Origin: Haplosporangium gracile | Taxonomy: Eukaryota; Mortierellomycota; Mortierellomycetes; Mortierellales; Mortierellaceae | Reading direction: 5' to 3' | NCBI GenBank assembly: GCA_015499985.1 | Contig: JAAAUF010000497.1 | Location: 1-30,734, forward strand | Length of the DNA stretch: 30,734 nt | Shown here: positions 1-9,380 of the stretch, one piece after another | How the letters are laid out: each line of letters opens with the position of its first letter | How positions within the stretch are numbered: position 1 is the stretch's first letter | Notes under the pieces: generated by a model | What the model saw: only the letters and a program-made list of their open reading frames with translations | Database searches by the model: none | Told to the model about the DNA's origin: nothing | Program-made: the position numbers and the translations under genes

Positions 1-2
1 AT

Positions 3-1373
3 CCCAATAACACCAAGGAGTTGGAGATCATCAAGCCGGTTCCGGTGGCGTCTCTTCCCAAGCTCGAGGGTAACCGACGACCGACAGATTTCAGGGCGCA
101 ATCGAATGCCACCTTTGTCCTGCGCTTGATGCTGCGTCTCCGTCGGGTTCTGCTTCAGGATGCGGCCGTGTACTTGTTTGTTGGAGAGAAGCAGGGCTTT
201 CGGTCGCCATTACTCGAGACGCCGAAAAGTGTGTTCCAGGACCCGTTGTTTGTCTCGTTCAAGCGTGATGTTGTCCAAGCGCTGGAGCTGAGCCTGACAA
301 AAGTTCCGTTGCCGCTTAACCTTCCGGATAACATGATGTTGGCCTTACAAGTCTCGAATTCGAACCAGTCGAACAATATGCAGGCCCTCAAGAACATGTG
401 TGCCAAGACGGACGACAAGATCGAACAGATGTTCTTCCAGATTACCTGGGCGAATGACATGCTTGGCAATCTTGCCAGATCGCATACTTCCTTGGAACGA
501 CAGATCCACGTCCTACAGGAGCAAATGCAGTCCCAACAGGAAAAAACCGATTCTATGTCGCGTCACCAGCGTGTTTCTGGATCCCTCATGCCTAGATACT
601 ACGGCTACTCCGGCTACCCCGGCTACCCCGGCTACTCTGGTTTCTCCGCTCCTGGTCAATTTCCTCAGCAAGTTCCATCCGTCAGCAATCGTCCAGCCAC
701 TCAGAAGCACAAGCAGCCCAAGTCTGCCAGGGATCATGCGCCGATCGCCATCCATCCATCTCCTCCAAGATTTGTGTTACAAGGTCAACCGGTGCCTGTA
801 CCTGCACCTGCAGCAGTATCGCCAAGCCCTTCTCTGGCGTTAGAGGACTTAATGAGGACTAGGTCGCGGACGGCAAGGCCAATATCACCAAGCGATATGT
901 ATGGATCAGAATCCGCTATTAGTCAGGCAGCAGAGACAGGTTCTAACTCGCCATCTCAGTCCTCAGCACCTTCACCAACACCAGACCGGAAAGATTGGTT
1001 TGACGTTGTCAAGGACCACTCTTCCACCGCGAGCGTGTATGAGGAGCACCGAAGATACGAACGCGCGTTGAACGAGAAACTGAGAAAGAATCGGGATGGA
1101 GCCAAGCGACCGCGTAGACTTGAGAAAAGGCAATCGCACGTAATTGAGAAGCACACCAGTAACTGCAGTATTGTCGCCTCCGAGGTAGACCTACTCAAGC
1201 AAAAGAAAATGCAGGCCAGTCTTTCGGAAGACAAGGCACTCGCAGCCGCGTGTTTGGAGTTGGATAGTTTGATTAGGACGACTTCTACCCGAGGAAGCTA
1301 CACTCTCAATCTGGCCAGAAACTTTTGCGCGAAGCAGAGGAAGAAGAGGAACGAGATGGAAAAGCAGGTTTGA
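3..1373 (+). CDS. C-terminal part of an Ndc10/Crypton-like (GCR1_C-like) protein, 5' partial
   Basis: The reading frame is open from the left edge (codon at base 3) to TGA at 1371-1373, so the N-terminus lies outside the window. The first 110 or so residues (hydrophobic Leu/Arg-rich helix, then LLQDAAV and an F-x-DP-x-F pattern) resemble the end of the Ndc10-type tyrosine-recombinase fold found in Crypton-derived fungal proteins. Next come a predicted coiled coil (about residues 130-185), a short Tyr-Gly-Pro repeat (YSGYPGYPGYSG, near residues 200-210), a Pro/Ser-rich linker, and a basic region starting DWFDVV near residue 325 that resembles a GCR1_C-type DNA-binding domain. Such proteins are known from Crypton transposons and from domesticated relatives (CBF3/GCR1-like). 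No stop or frameshift interrupts the visible part. The family call is by resemblance only; an unrelated coiled-coil nuclear protein is possible. Confidence 0.45.
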   Translation, partial: PNNTKELEIIKPVPVASLPKLEGNRRPTDFRAQSNATFVLRLMLRLRRVLLQDAAVYLFVGEKQGFRSPLLETPKSVFQDPLFVSFKRDVVQALELSLTKVPLPLNLPDNMMLALQVSNSNQSNNMQALKNMCAKTDDKIEQMFFQITWANDMLGNLARSHTSLERQIHVLQEQMQSQQEKTDSMSRHQRVSGSLMPRYYGYSGYPGYPGYSGFSAPGQFPQQVPSVSNRPATQKHKQPKSARDHAPIAIHPSPPRFVLQGQPVPVPAPAAVSPSPSLALEDLMRTRSRTARPISPSDMYGSESAISQAAETGSNSPSQSSAPSPTPDRKDWFDVVKDHSSTASVYEEHRRYERALNEKLRKNRDGAKRPRRLEKRQSHVIEKHTSNCSIVASEVDLLKQKKMQASLSEDKALAAACLELDSLIRTTSTRGSYTLNLARNFCAKQRKKRNEMEKQV

Positions 1374-1811
1374 GCATATAATACGGATACAACATATAAT
1401 TTTTTTACGTCTCCACTTTTCACGAACTACATATAAATAATACTTTTGTGCACCAAAGAGTTAAACTAAGTACACTTGAACAAAAAGAAATGTGAAATGA
1501 CATGAGGTTGTAAGTCAGGTTAGGAACACGTCCCAAGTAGTGATGTTTAGGAGTAAACGCATCTTTGCACGCGTATGATACAAAGGTGAATTAGTCGAAA
1601 ATAAAAATAAACAGAGATAACACAATTTTTGGTTTTGCACGGTGCGGGTGAGTGTATTATGTTTATAGGTTTGTGTCCATAAACTTTCATGTGTGCATTT
1701 TATAGAAGGAGAGAGGATGGTGTTTATAATTCTGCAGGTTTGGACATGCTTAATTACATGTTTGACAGAATCATTTACATGCTATGTGCATGTAAGCGCC
1801 TTTTATTTTAT

Positions 1812-1826
1812 CGCGCGCTACGCGCG
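1812..1826. repeat. Perfect GC hairpin
   Basis: CGCGCG (1812-1817) is followed by loop CTA and a second CGCGCG (1821-1826), a perfect 6-bp stem in an otherwise very AT-rich region (TTTTATTTTAT directly 5'). Such a terminal hairpin could belong to a Helitron end or another element, but no CTRR end or copy was seen in this window. Confidence 0.5.
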
Positions 1827-2470
1827 GGTAACAATCAATTCTCATTTTTATTTTCTCAAATAAAATAGTTGCGTCAAACAGCGCAAACGTTAAATCAAAA
1901 TTATGTCGTCGACCGTGTCTCAAAACAATCACTCGTCAAACATACTATGTCACTCTCTTAAAAGTGAACAACCATTATCGTTACAATAAAATGATTTCAT
2001 TTATCGGGAGCTTTGTCTTTTTTTTCCCAGTATCTCACGGTGTTGTTGTGAATGGATGGGCGAGTAAAGAGAAGGTGAGTGGCACGAGAAAAGAGTGGAT
2101 AGGGGCGAGAGAAAGAAGGAAGGATGGCGATCAAAAGTGAAATGTGAGGCAAGGTGGAAGAAGAACGGACTATTAATCCCCCCCTCCCTCCTCCCCTCAT
2201 CACCACTGCCAATATCAGTTAATACCTTATCCCTTTCATCTCCTTATTCCTAGATCGACGGCTAGGACATAGTTCTTGTTTGTATTGCGGTTACGGATTA
2301 TAGATGGGAAGATGGCTGGACTGGTAGATATAATGAGGGTGCTTGCAGCCACTGTTGTCCTTTCGTCTGTATGCGATTTGCTCTTTTCTTTAATATATTC
2401 ATACTATGTAACTATGTATTTCATACTATTCTAATGCCTAAACTAGTAGACCCGCTGTTAGTCAATGCCC

Positions 2471-2512
2471 CTCTACTCCTCCTCTCCTTCTCTTTCGAAG
2501 GGAGGAGTAGAG
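2471..2512. repeat. Inverted repeat, 12-bp arms
   Basis: CTCTACTCCTCC (2471-2482) is perfectly complementary to GGAGGAGTAGAG (2501-2512). The 18-nt loop carries the palindrome TTCGAA. Function unknown. Confidence 0.7.
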
Positions 2513-2727
2513 AGAGCATCGTCCAGGGCACACCACGAGGAGGTCGCGGGTCCAGTTTGGTGCCCCAAAACAAAAAGAGCTCCCTAAAGACGTCTCCAAA
2601 CGGGAGTAGGCCTAAAGGGATTAGAAAAACAAACAGAGTCAGAATTCGGCTTGGCTAAATAGAGCCAAAGTCTCCTTCCTTCCCACGTTTGATACGAGGG
2701 AAATACCAACATCCTCTTTTTTCTCAG

Positions 2728-2771
2728 GGCCCCACCACAAAGCACACCCAGGCTTTGTGGCGTAGGGGGCC
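2728..2771. repeat. Two-part inverted repeat
   Basis: The inner stem CCACAAAGC (2735-2743) pairs with GCTTTGTGG (2752-2760). The outer stem GGCCCC (2728-2733) pairs with GGGGCC (2766-2771), with a small asymmetric bulge. It lies inside the possible LTR, where it could be a transcribed structure. Confidence 0.65.
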
Positions 2772-2845
2772 ACGGAAGGGTTTTTTTATTTGTCCTGTTT
2801 GTTTTGTTTCCCCTCTTCGAGTTGTCGGTCCTCTTCGCCCTCTTT

Positions 2846-2930
2846 GTCCTGTATGTCCTGTGTTTCCTGTGCGTCCTGTGTTTCTTGTGTGTCCTGTGTT
2901 TCCTGTGTTTCCTGTGTGTCCTGTTTGTGA
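2846..2930. repeat. 9-bp minisatellite (TCCTGTGTT type)
   Basis: About nine imperfect copies of a 9-bp unit of the form TCCTGTGTT/TCCTGTGTG/TCCTGTGCG occur in a row. Because the unit is a multiple of three, all frames stay open, and one minus-strand frame reads as a Thr-Gly-x repeat. I regard that as a by-product of the repeat, not a gene. Confidence 0.75.
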
Positions 2931-3120
2931 TTGTCGTTGTATCCATGTGTGTTGCCTTGGTAGTTGTCGGGTTTTGTCGAAGAGGGGAGGGTTCTGTCGA
3001 TTGTCGATGGCGGTGGAGGAGAAAGTGAGGTAGAGGTGAAAGGGGTAAGGAAAGACGAAGAAGAAAAAGAAAAGAAAGAAAGGAAAAAGAAAAAGAGAGA
3101 AAAAGCGCTGGGTTATATAA

Positions 3121-3375
3121 CTCACTCACTCCTTCTCCTTCCTTCTCGCCAAGCCATGACTTCATACCCTTTGCCACCACTTCATACCCTTTGCCACCAC
3201 TAACAAGATGGAGAGAGAGGGGAAGAGACGAAAGGGATAAGGAAAGAAGAACCTCACTCACTCCTTCTTGCCGCACCCCCTTCCTTCTTGCCAAGCCATG
3301 ACCTCATACCCTTTGCCACCACCAACAAGATGGATGGAGAGAGAGGGAGGGCAAAGCAGATAACGAAGGAAAGAG
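3121..3375. repeat. Tandem repeat, two units of about 120-130 bp
   Basis: Unit 1 (about 3121-3252) and unit 2 (about 3253-3375) both run from CTCACTCACTCCTTCT through CAAGCCATGAC, CATACCCTTTGCCACCAC, AACAAGATGG and a purine-rich tail. Unit 1 also has an internal 20-bp direct duplication (3161-3180 and 3181-3200). Repeated ATG-containing stretches explain several spurious open frames nearby. Confidence 0.75.
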
Positions 3376-4621
3376 AAGTCTAGCAAGGGCTGACATTGAG
3401 GGAGGGAGATAGGGAGAGAGGGCGAGAGAAAGGGCACTTGGTTGGTCGAGGAAAGGCGCGTGTGAACATTTTTTTTGAAAAAGTCGGGTCCCCCCTGTAA
3501 AATGAAAATCATCATGCGAGCTACCTATGATGCGTTTTCTACACCCCTGGTGCCTAGGTTTCTATCAACAACTACATGGCTATCATCCCCTCGCCATTTC
3601 CTCTCCGATGCTGCGCGAACCATCACGATCCGATGCCTGTAGCCCGAGATTGTATCCAAAATGTCCCTGACCTCCATCGACCATTTTTCATTTTTTTTTT
3701 TTTTGTAGGTGCTAGCATTGTCCGTTTAATAACGGACAAAAAGATGCTGTCGTTGTTGTTGTTCAGTAGTGGCTGGTGGAATGAGAATAGGCTTTCTAGG
3801 CAGCATCGATACATCGATCGACCTTGGAGTGTGTTGCTCAAGCTTGTGTTGGTTGTGTTATGTCCTCTTTATCTTCTGATAATGACTGTAATACAAGCTA
3901 TTGACCATTGACTATTAACCATGTTAAGGAAGGCAAGGGCTCTTTTTTTTTTTTTTGGGCTTGGGCTTGGGCTTGGCTGCTGACGCCTCTCGACCAATCA
4001 AGTTCATAGAATATAAATGAACATCCCTCTCTCTCTCTCTCTCTCTCCCTCTCTCTCCCTCTTCCTCTTTCCTTATTTTTTTTGTCAATGGCGCAGTGAG
4101 TGAGTGAGTGCAACAGCCACATGTTTTAATTTTTATTCGCAAGCCCTCTTGTCATTTAAACACACACCATTAGGACTATATCCTTGCCGTCTACTTTTCA
4201 CCTACGATTTACTTATACTTGCTCTAATTCTCTAACTCACCTCATTCACCAACGTTGGACAAAGTCCAGAAGCATGGTTGAGCTATTGCAACTTTTTTCA
4301 AGTTATGTCCCTCGTCTTCAGTCATTTCACATTAATTCGCGCCGGTTCACTTTCATCACTCTTCTGATTATTCCGTGTTAAATACAGGTGCGGAATGGAA
4401 GGGCACATTGTTATCTTTCGAAGGGCGTCGACTTTCACTCATCTTGTACTTAAAAATACAGTTTCGTGCGACATTAATTTTCAATCAATCGATGAACAGG
4501 ACATAAATGCCCACCGGCAACAATCGAGCATGGCGCTCACACAGACAGTATTTGCTGCACATAGGTTTTTTCAACTCACATCGATCATTATTTTGTTTAC
4601 CAAAAACAAACGACTCTTTCT

Positions 4622-5228
4622 TCAAATGGTAAGAGGCCCGTTACGCTGACGGTAAACGCCCCTCGCCTTGACAGCACTCGCCGACTCGACCGGGGACACC
4701 GTACCCTTGGGCTCAATCTCCTTCAAGAAGCCTATCGTCGATCTAGAAACAACCATCTTCTTCACAAACAGCCTCCACAAGAAATTGGGTAGGTTCTGAG
4801 CCACAAACAAGGCCACCATTGCTCTCAAAATTCTTGTCGGTCAACATCGAGAGGGTTTAACTCGCGTCGAAGGCTTCGACGGCGGCTGGGTAGCGTTCTG
4901 CGCGATATTCGGAAAAGACAGTTTGAATCTCAGGTAGGGTGTTGGAGGGCATGGCGTAGAAGAGGTGTGCAAGTATCATCGCATCCTGCATCGCCGTGAA
5001 CGCTCCTAATAGTCATACATGATCAAAGAACAAAATATTTTAGAGGGGGTTGCTACTTTGAGATGCAAATGCTTGCAGCCTCGGGAAGCATATGACGCGA
5101 AGTGTACCTTGTCCTCCTGCAGAGTTCAGCTTGCGGCAGGCTAAATGTTACGAGCAAGTACATAAAGGTCAGTACCTACGCCACACTTTCTCTTCCACAA
5201 CTATTATCTCCTCCTCCGTCAGAGACCA
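4622..5228 (-). pseudogene. FAD-dependent monooxygenase (FAD_binding_3 type), degraded C-terminal part
   Basis: Read on the minus strand from 5228, fragments line up in order with aromatic-ring/FAD monooxygenases. They are an EEKVWRRY segment, a degraded ACRKLNSAGGQG (family: GDACHK-x-NP-x-GGQG, the FAD-phosphate motif), then AFTAMQDAMILAHLFYAMPS and SEYRAERYPAAVEAF, and a C-terminal block with GTVSPVESASAVKARGVY. A clean GT-AG intron (5006-5107, 102 bp) splits the Gln-Gly of GGQG exactly as expected of a former gene. Damage: two in-frame stops just before ACRKLN, a TAA at 4859-4857, a frameshift before the last block, and no N-terminal FAD-binding GxGxxG part upstream. Such enzymes hydroxylate small aromatics or polyketides; this copy cannot be functional. 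Confidence 0.75.
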
Positions 5229-5302
5229 CCTGAAAAAATTTAGATCATTTCTGACCTCAATTTTTTGTGTGTGCTAAAACAATGTAAACCCCGGTTTATT
5301 TT

Positions 5303-5623
5303 TTAGTGTTTAGTGTGATACAAAAGAAAGCAATTGCGGTTATTGTTGAAGCAAAGAAACACTTTACAAACAATACAATGCATTTCACTCTTCATTTTCT
5401 CCTTTTCCTTGTCGTCGGGCCTGTTTTTGCACCAAGCGCATGTAATTCTAGCACCCTTGACAGGAAAATGCCCCAATGCCCAGTCGAAACGCGTTGAATC
5501 AAGATGGTGCTGATGTTTGGAGGCGTATGCTGTTCGCTGTCGTTTTGTAGGGGGAACGTGAGTGGAGAGGTTGGCGAACTCCTGGGCTAAGTCGCTGAGA
5601 GTGTCTCTGTCTGGAGGAAGCAT
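5303..5623 (-). pseudogene. piggyBac-type transposase, C-terminal zinc-ribbon fragment
   Basis: This 106-residue frame carries cysteines at residues 62, 65, 83, 86, 91 and 98 and a final NRNCF-x2-YHTKH. That is the arrangement of the C-terminal cysteine-rich domain of piggyBac-like (DDE_Tnp_1_7) transposases, which binds the element's ends. The catalytic DDD domain is missing: a stop codon lies a short way upstream of the first Met and other frames show nothing related. It is therefore an orphan 3' end. A free-standing small zinc protein is less likely. Confidence 0.6.
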
Positions 5624-5744
5624 TGAAGGAGAAATGAGGGGCGATGAATTTTGAAGGATCGATTAATGGAAAGATGGGCCAATCAAAAAACGGAAAAAAC
5701 GAGCTTGTTGCCTGGTTTATTCTCCATTTTCTGGGCTTAGTGAT

Positions 5745-5758
5745 GGGGGGGGGGGGGG
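5745..5758. repeat. Poly-G run
   Basis: There are fourteen consecutive G residues on the plus strand, the longest G homopolymer seen in the window. Its length in the assembly may be unreliable. Confidence 0.8.
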
Positions 5759-7652
5759 TAAAAAAAGAAGGGCAAATGTTTAAATAGGGGTAGAGTTGCA
5801 AAGAACAAGGTTTTGCAAAGAGGGCACGACCATTCATGCTAAAAACAAAAACGCAAATAAACCCATTGCAACTCATGCATGAATATAAGTGCAGAAAAGG
5901 GCAGAAAGGTGGCAATCGCCTTAAAAATTGCTTTTCTAATTTATTTTTCATCGCGTTTTTCGGCACCAAGAACTAAGGTCGATCTCCACGTTGCAAATTA
6001 AATTTTCGGAACATAGGGGGTCGTTCCAGATCTTAAGAGCAGCCCAGGAACGCTTGCACAGTCTGGATTCCAAGGAACCGCTCGTATGGCACATCTTTTA
6101 AAACGACACCCGTCCATCCAGCGACCCTGGATCTCTGTGAAGCTGCAAGTCATGTCTCGTCTTTCTAAACCAACACGCTGGACCCTCATCAAATCTAAAG
6201 CTCGACTTCATCACAGGCGGCCTGGCAGACGCCGTCTTTTAAATCAGGGGCACTGCGCTTAGTCCGCACTCTGGTCCTCTGCTCTCTTGCAGATCATAGG
6301 AGCTTTGTATGATGATGAACCCAAGGACAGCTCACTAAGCCTGTCTGTTGTTTCGATTGCTGCAGCAGCGACAAGTCACTGTGCTATCTAAAGTATAGTC
6401 TGAGTCCATCAGACCGAGAACAACCCCCATATTCCGGGTAATTGCAGCTTGAATGAAGAAAAATCCTACGGCTCCTGAGCTATCCCACCCCCAAGAATCT
6501 GACATTGCCCAAATCACTCTCAAACGGAGTGTCAAAACAAATAACTCTTAGCCCATATGCAGCATCGACTTTTGCACTGCCTTCTTTTTTTTTTTTGAAA
6601 AATAAACTGTGAAATTGTGATATAAGGCTGTTAAGGAATGTTTGCTTCGCTTGACCTTTATGCGGTTTAAAAAAAAAGAAAGTACACCTCTTTTTTTGGG
6701 TGCCAAGGCGGTGCAGACTTTTGAAGAGAACAACAATTATAATATTAAAATTAAGGCAACGTCCAATTCTCTTCGAAAGAGATATACGACAATGGAGAAA
6801 AGACATCTGGTCAAGTTCAAGGGCTTGCCTATATGCGTGTGCTGTCAAATGGATTCAACAAACCCCTCTCCCTCTCGTGGATACCCATGACAAAGCTACG
6901 CACCAGTTGAAGGAGACGAAACTCGTTGCACATCTGCTAATTTTTTATTAAGGGAAAAGGATGCATGCGCACTCAGTGCCCGCAGAGGGCTGGGGTTGAC
7001 AACTACCCTGTTTTTTTTCTGCTCAGTCTTGTGCTTCTATTTACATGAAAGTAAAAGGAGGTGAGCAAAGGGAGAGCCGCAGTCCACTCGCTGGTTATGG
7101 GAAATATGATCCATTCGACCTTTTTTTTTTTTTTTGTTCGATAGGTATATTTCGAATGCTTATCCCTACATTCAGAGACCATACCTATCCAAGATTCTTC
7201 TCAATTCGAGCAATGGTCATGCCAAAAAGGAAAGAGTGGGGGTTGATGAAAGAGATTAATTATGGAAGCAAGGATAGGGTAGGTAAAAATACAGTTGGGC
7301 TTTTGATGTTTTATTTTCTTGTGCCTTTAAGGTTTAAGCCTTTCATTGCATGGAGATATAAATGTGGCACAAGAGAAAGAAAGAAAGAAAGACGGGAAGA
7401 AGAAGAGGATGGAAGGAATGAAAAAAAAAAGACCAAGCGCTCTGAATATCCGCCGTCAATTGCTTGTCAAGCCAATAACCAACCAGACATCTGTTCACAC
7501 TTTTGTGATCGATAGCAAAGGAGGGACAATTAAAGAAAGAGAGAATCAAAAAGAAGACAAATAGGTGCCGATATAGTAGATTTAGAACAAGAAAGACTCG
7601 GTAAGTCCAATTTAACTCCTGTGCAGGAATGTGATTATGTTGCCCATCTTGA

Positions 7653-7657
7653 CCAAT
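7653..7657 (+). promoter_or_regulatory. CCAAT box upstream of first methyltransferase gene
   Basis: A GACCAATCA sequence lies about 300 bp upstream of the ATG at 7961. It matches the CCAAT core bound by the HAP/NF-Y complex. Position is plausible, function unproven. Confidence 0.3.
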
Positions 7658-7960
7658 CATAACCCATCAACCCATCCACACTACGGCCTTCTGCAACTTT
7701 GTTCCTTCTCCATTTCCAAAAATAATGCTACCGTCCCTCGCCCTCGTTTATTTCTAGTGCAGGCATACCCATCATCTTTTTTTTTCTTTTCTTTTTCATT
7801 CATCATCAACTTCTCATCTCCATTCCTTTCATCTTCATCCTCCCTTCCCTCCCTTCCCTCTCCCTTCCCTCCCTCCCCTTCTTTAAGTTTGGTTCAACCC
7901 AGACACCTCTCCTCATCCATATACCATTCCCCATTATACAGCTGATATACTCATTTCAAC

Positions 7961-9380
7961 ATGTCTACTACAACTACAACCGTCCGTGATCTTGGCCGAG
8001 GCCTTCTCCGCCCTCGTTTCCTCATTGCCGCCTTCATCGTCACCGCCTTGGTCACCATGGGCATGCACCGTCAGCGTCTCCTGAACGAAGAGGTCGATAT
8101 CATGCGTCAAGACTTCGAGATGAACGGCAGGGCCAACAGACATTTTAGCGATGCCGCTGAAGTAGCCAGGAAGGTCAAGAGTTCCGAGAATCTCTACCAG
8201 AAGCAGGTCCAGAAGCGCATCGAGTACATCCGTGAAAACAATGCGTAAGCACCTTTTTTATTTTACTTTTAATACGTGAAATGTACGTTTACATGCAAAC
8301 GTGCTGTGAGGACTAAACATGTGGTTTGTCGATCCCAATTTGTGATCTTCCCTCACTTTCTCCTTTCAAATAGCAATGTTGGTGCATGGCTTCCTAAGGC
8401 TAAAGAGATGATGCCACTTTGGTGGTACTTCCAGCCCTCCTTCAACTGCCCCTATGAGGTCGAGCGAGTCGGTCGCTTCAACGACGGCGGCAAGGTAACA
8501 TTTTCTCTTCTTCTTGGCCGATTTGTCGGCGTTTTTTTTTCTATTTTTCTCACCCTCCAAAAACGGAGATCAAGTAAGGGCTCTCCTCACTACTGGAACG
8601 CAAAAAAAGTGGGACACAAACACTAATATCGAATGTTTGCCCGTTGGATTAATAGTGGATGTGTGGAATGACCGTCCTCGAGAGCATGACCAAGGAGGAC
8701 AAGTGCGTTATCTACTCTCTCGGTGTTTGTGACGACTCATCCTGGGAGAAGGAGATGATTGACCGCACCAACTGTCAGGTCTTTGCATTTGATGCCTCTG
8801 TCGACAAGATCGCCGGTGGTAAGTTGTTGTTTAGTATCTGCTATGTTTCTCAATCTTGCCAACAAGTCATTGACATTGGAAGACATTATGAACTATCCCT
8901 ATGCGGGCTCACACAACCACCTAACAAACCAATCAACCCTTGTACCTAATAGACGCTACCGGTAATCCCAACATCCACTTCTTCAAAGTTTTTGTTGGCG
9001 ATCAGGACAGAGTTGATGGCGATGGTAACACATGGAAGACCCTCAAAACTATTATGAAAGAGAACGGACACGAGTGGATCGACGTTCTCAAGATTGACAT
9101 TGAAGGCAACGAGTTTGGGACCCTCAACGCCATGATGGACCAGTTCGATGTGCTACCTTTTTCCCAGCTCCAGCTTGAGATTCATCTCTTCGGCGAGGTA
9201 GAGGATAAGGAACCATTTATGAACTTTGTGAAGTTCTGGGAGCGTCTGGAGGATCACCACCTCCGCCCCTTCTGGTCTGAATTGAACATTGTCTACTCTC
9301 GTCTAGCCAAAGAGCTTGGTTTGTCCGAGTACAGCTTCATCAACATTGGTGGCAAGCACAAACTCCTTCAGAACTTGTAA
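7961..9380 (+). CDS. Type II membrane methyltransferase, METTL24/Methyltransf_22-like (copy 1)
   Basis: Four exons: 7961-8244, 8374-8494, 8656-8818 and 8953-9380. All introns are GT-AG and the joined frame encodes 331 aa. A basic N-terminus and a hydrophobic segment (about residues 18-36) form a signal anchor, suggesting a Golgi-lumen enzyme. The catalytic domain matches the METTL24 type: DGGKWMCG (about 132-139), SAM-binding CVIYSLGV (152-159), the acidic FAFD (178-181), and DVLKIDIEG (233-241). These methyltransferases are predicted from their motifs; their substrates are largely unknown. A more distant FkbM-type O-methyltransferase is the main alternative. The neighbour at 11068-12866 is a paralogue with identical exon 2, 3 and 4 lengths, and GT10 genes follow. 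A pyrimidine-rich tract (about 7785-7880) precedes the start codon. Confidence 0.78.

Larger units (their letters stand above)
2457..3206 (+). repeat. Possible solo LTR
   Basis: The segment starts TGTTAG and ends CTAACA, a 6-bp terminal inverted pair of the TG...CA type. It contains internal hairpins and a TATATAA-like box (about 3114-3119) followed by a CT-rich stretch, as expected for an LTR promoter. I see no target-site duplication, primer-binding site or polypurine tract at the edges, so it may be chance. Confidence 0.2.
1374..4621. other. Gene-poor AT-rich stretch with repeats; no supported gene
   Basis: I see no convincing coding region here. Open frames at 2584-3294, 2371-2658, 3576-3911 and 4395-4649 are low in complexity or lack family signatures. 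The stretch holds a GC hairpin near 1812, two larger hairpins (2471-2512, 2728-2771), a 9-bp minisatellite (2846-2930), tandem repeats (3121-3375), a GGGCTT microsatellite (about 3955-3975), a CT-dinucleotide tract (about 4027-4065) and many poly-T runs. It looks like degraded mobile DNA and spacer. Confidence 0.6.
5624..7960. other. Intergenic, no supported gene
   Basis: No recognisable gene was found on either strand. Notable items are a run of 14 G (5745-5758), several poly-T runs (for example near 6585 and 7120), and low-complexity open frames at 6480-6848 and 7045-7515 that I reject. The last 200 bases are pyrimidine-rich and are probably the promoter and 5' leader of the methyltransferase gene that follows. 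Confidence 0.55.

Noticed and set aside
2584..3294. Long minus-strand frame (236 codons) with His/Lys/Arg/Thr repeats, and an overlapping Thr-Gly-x frame
   Set aside because: Both are produced by the 9-bp minisatellite and tandem repeats, which keep every frame open; no domain or conserved start context.
5998..6535. Minus-strand frames near 6000-6530 considered as a degraded transposon
   Set aside because: No recognisable motif in any frame on either strand.
7045..7515. Plus-strand frame of 156 codons
   Set aside because: Composed of poly-Phe, Lys/Glu/Arg runs and unremarkable sequence; no family signature and no intron or start support.
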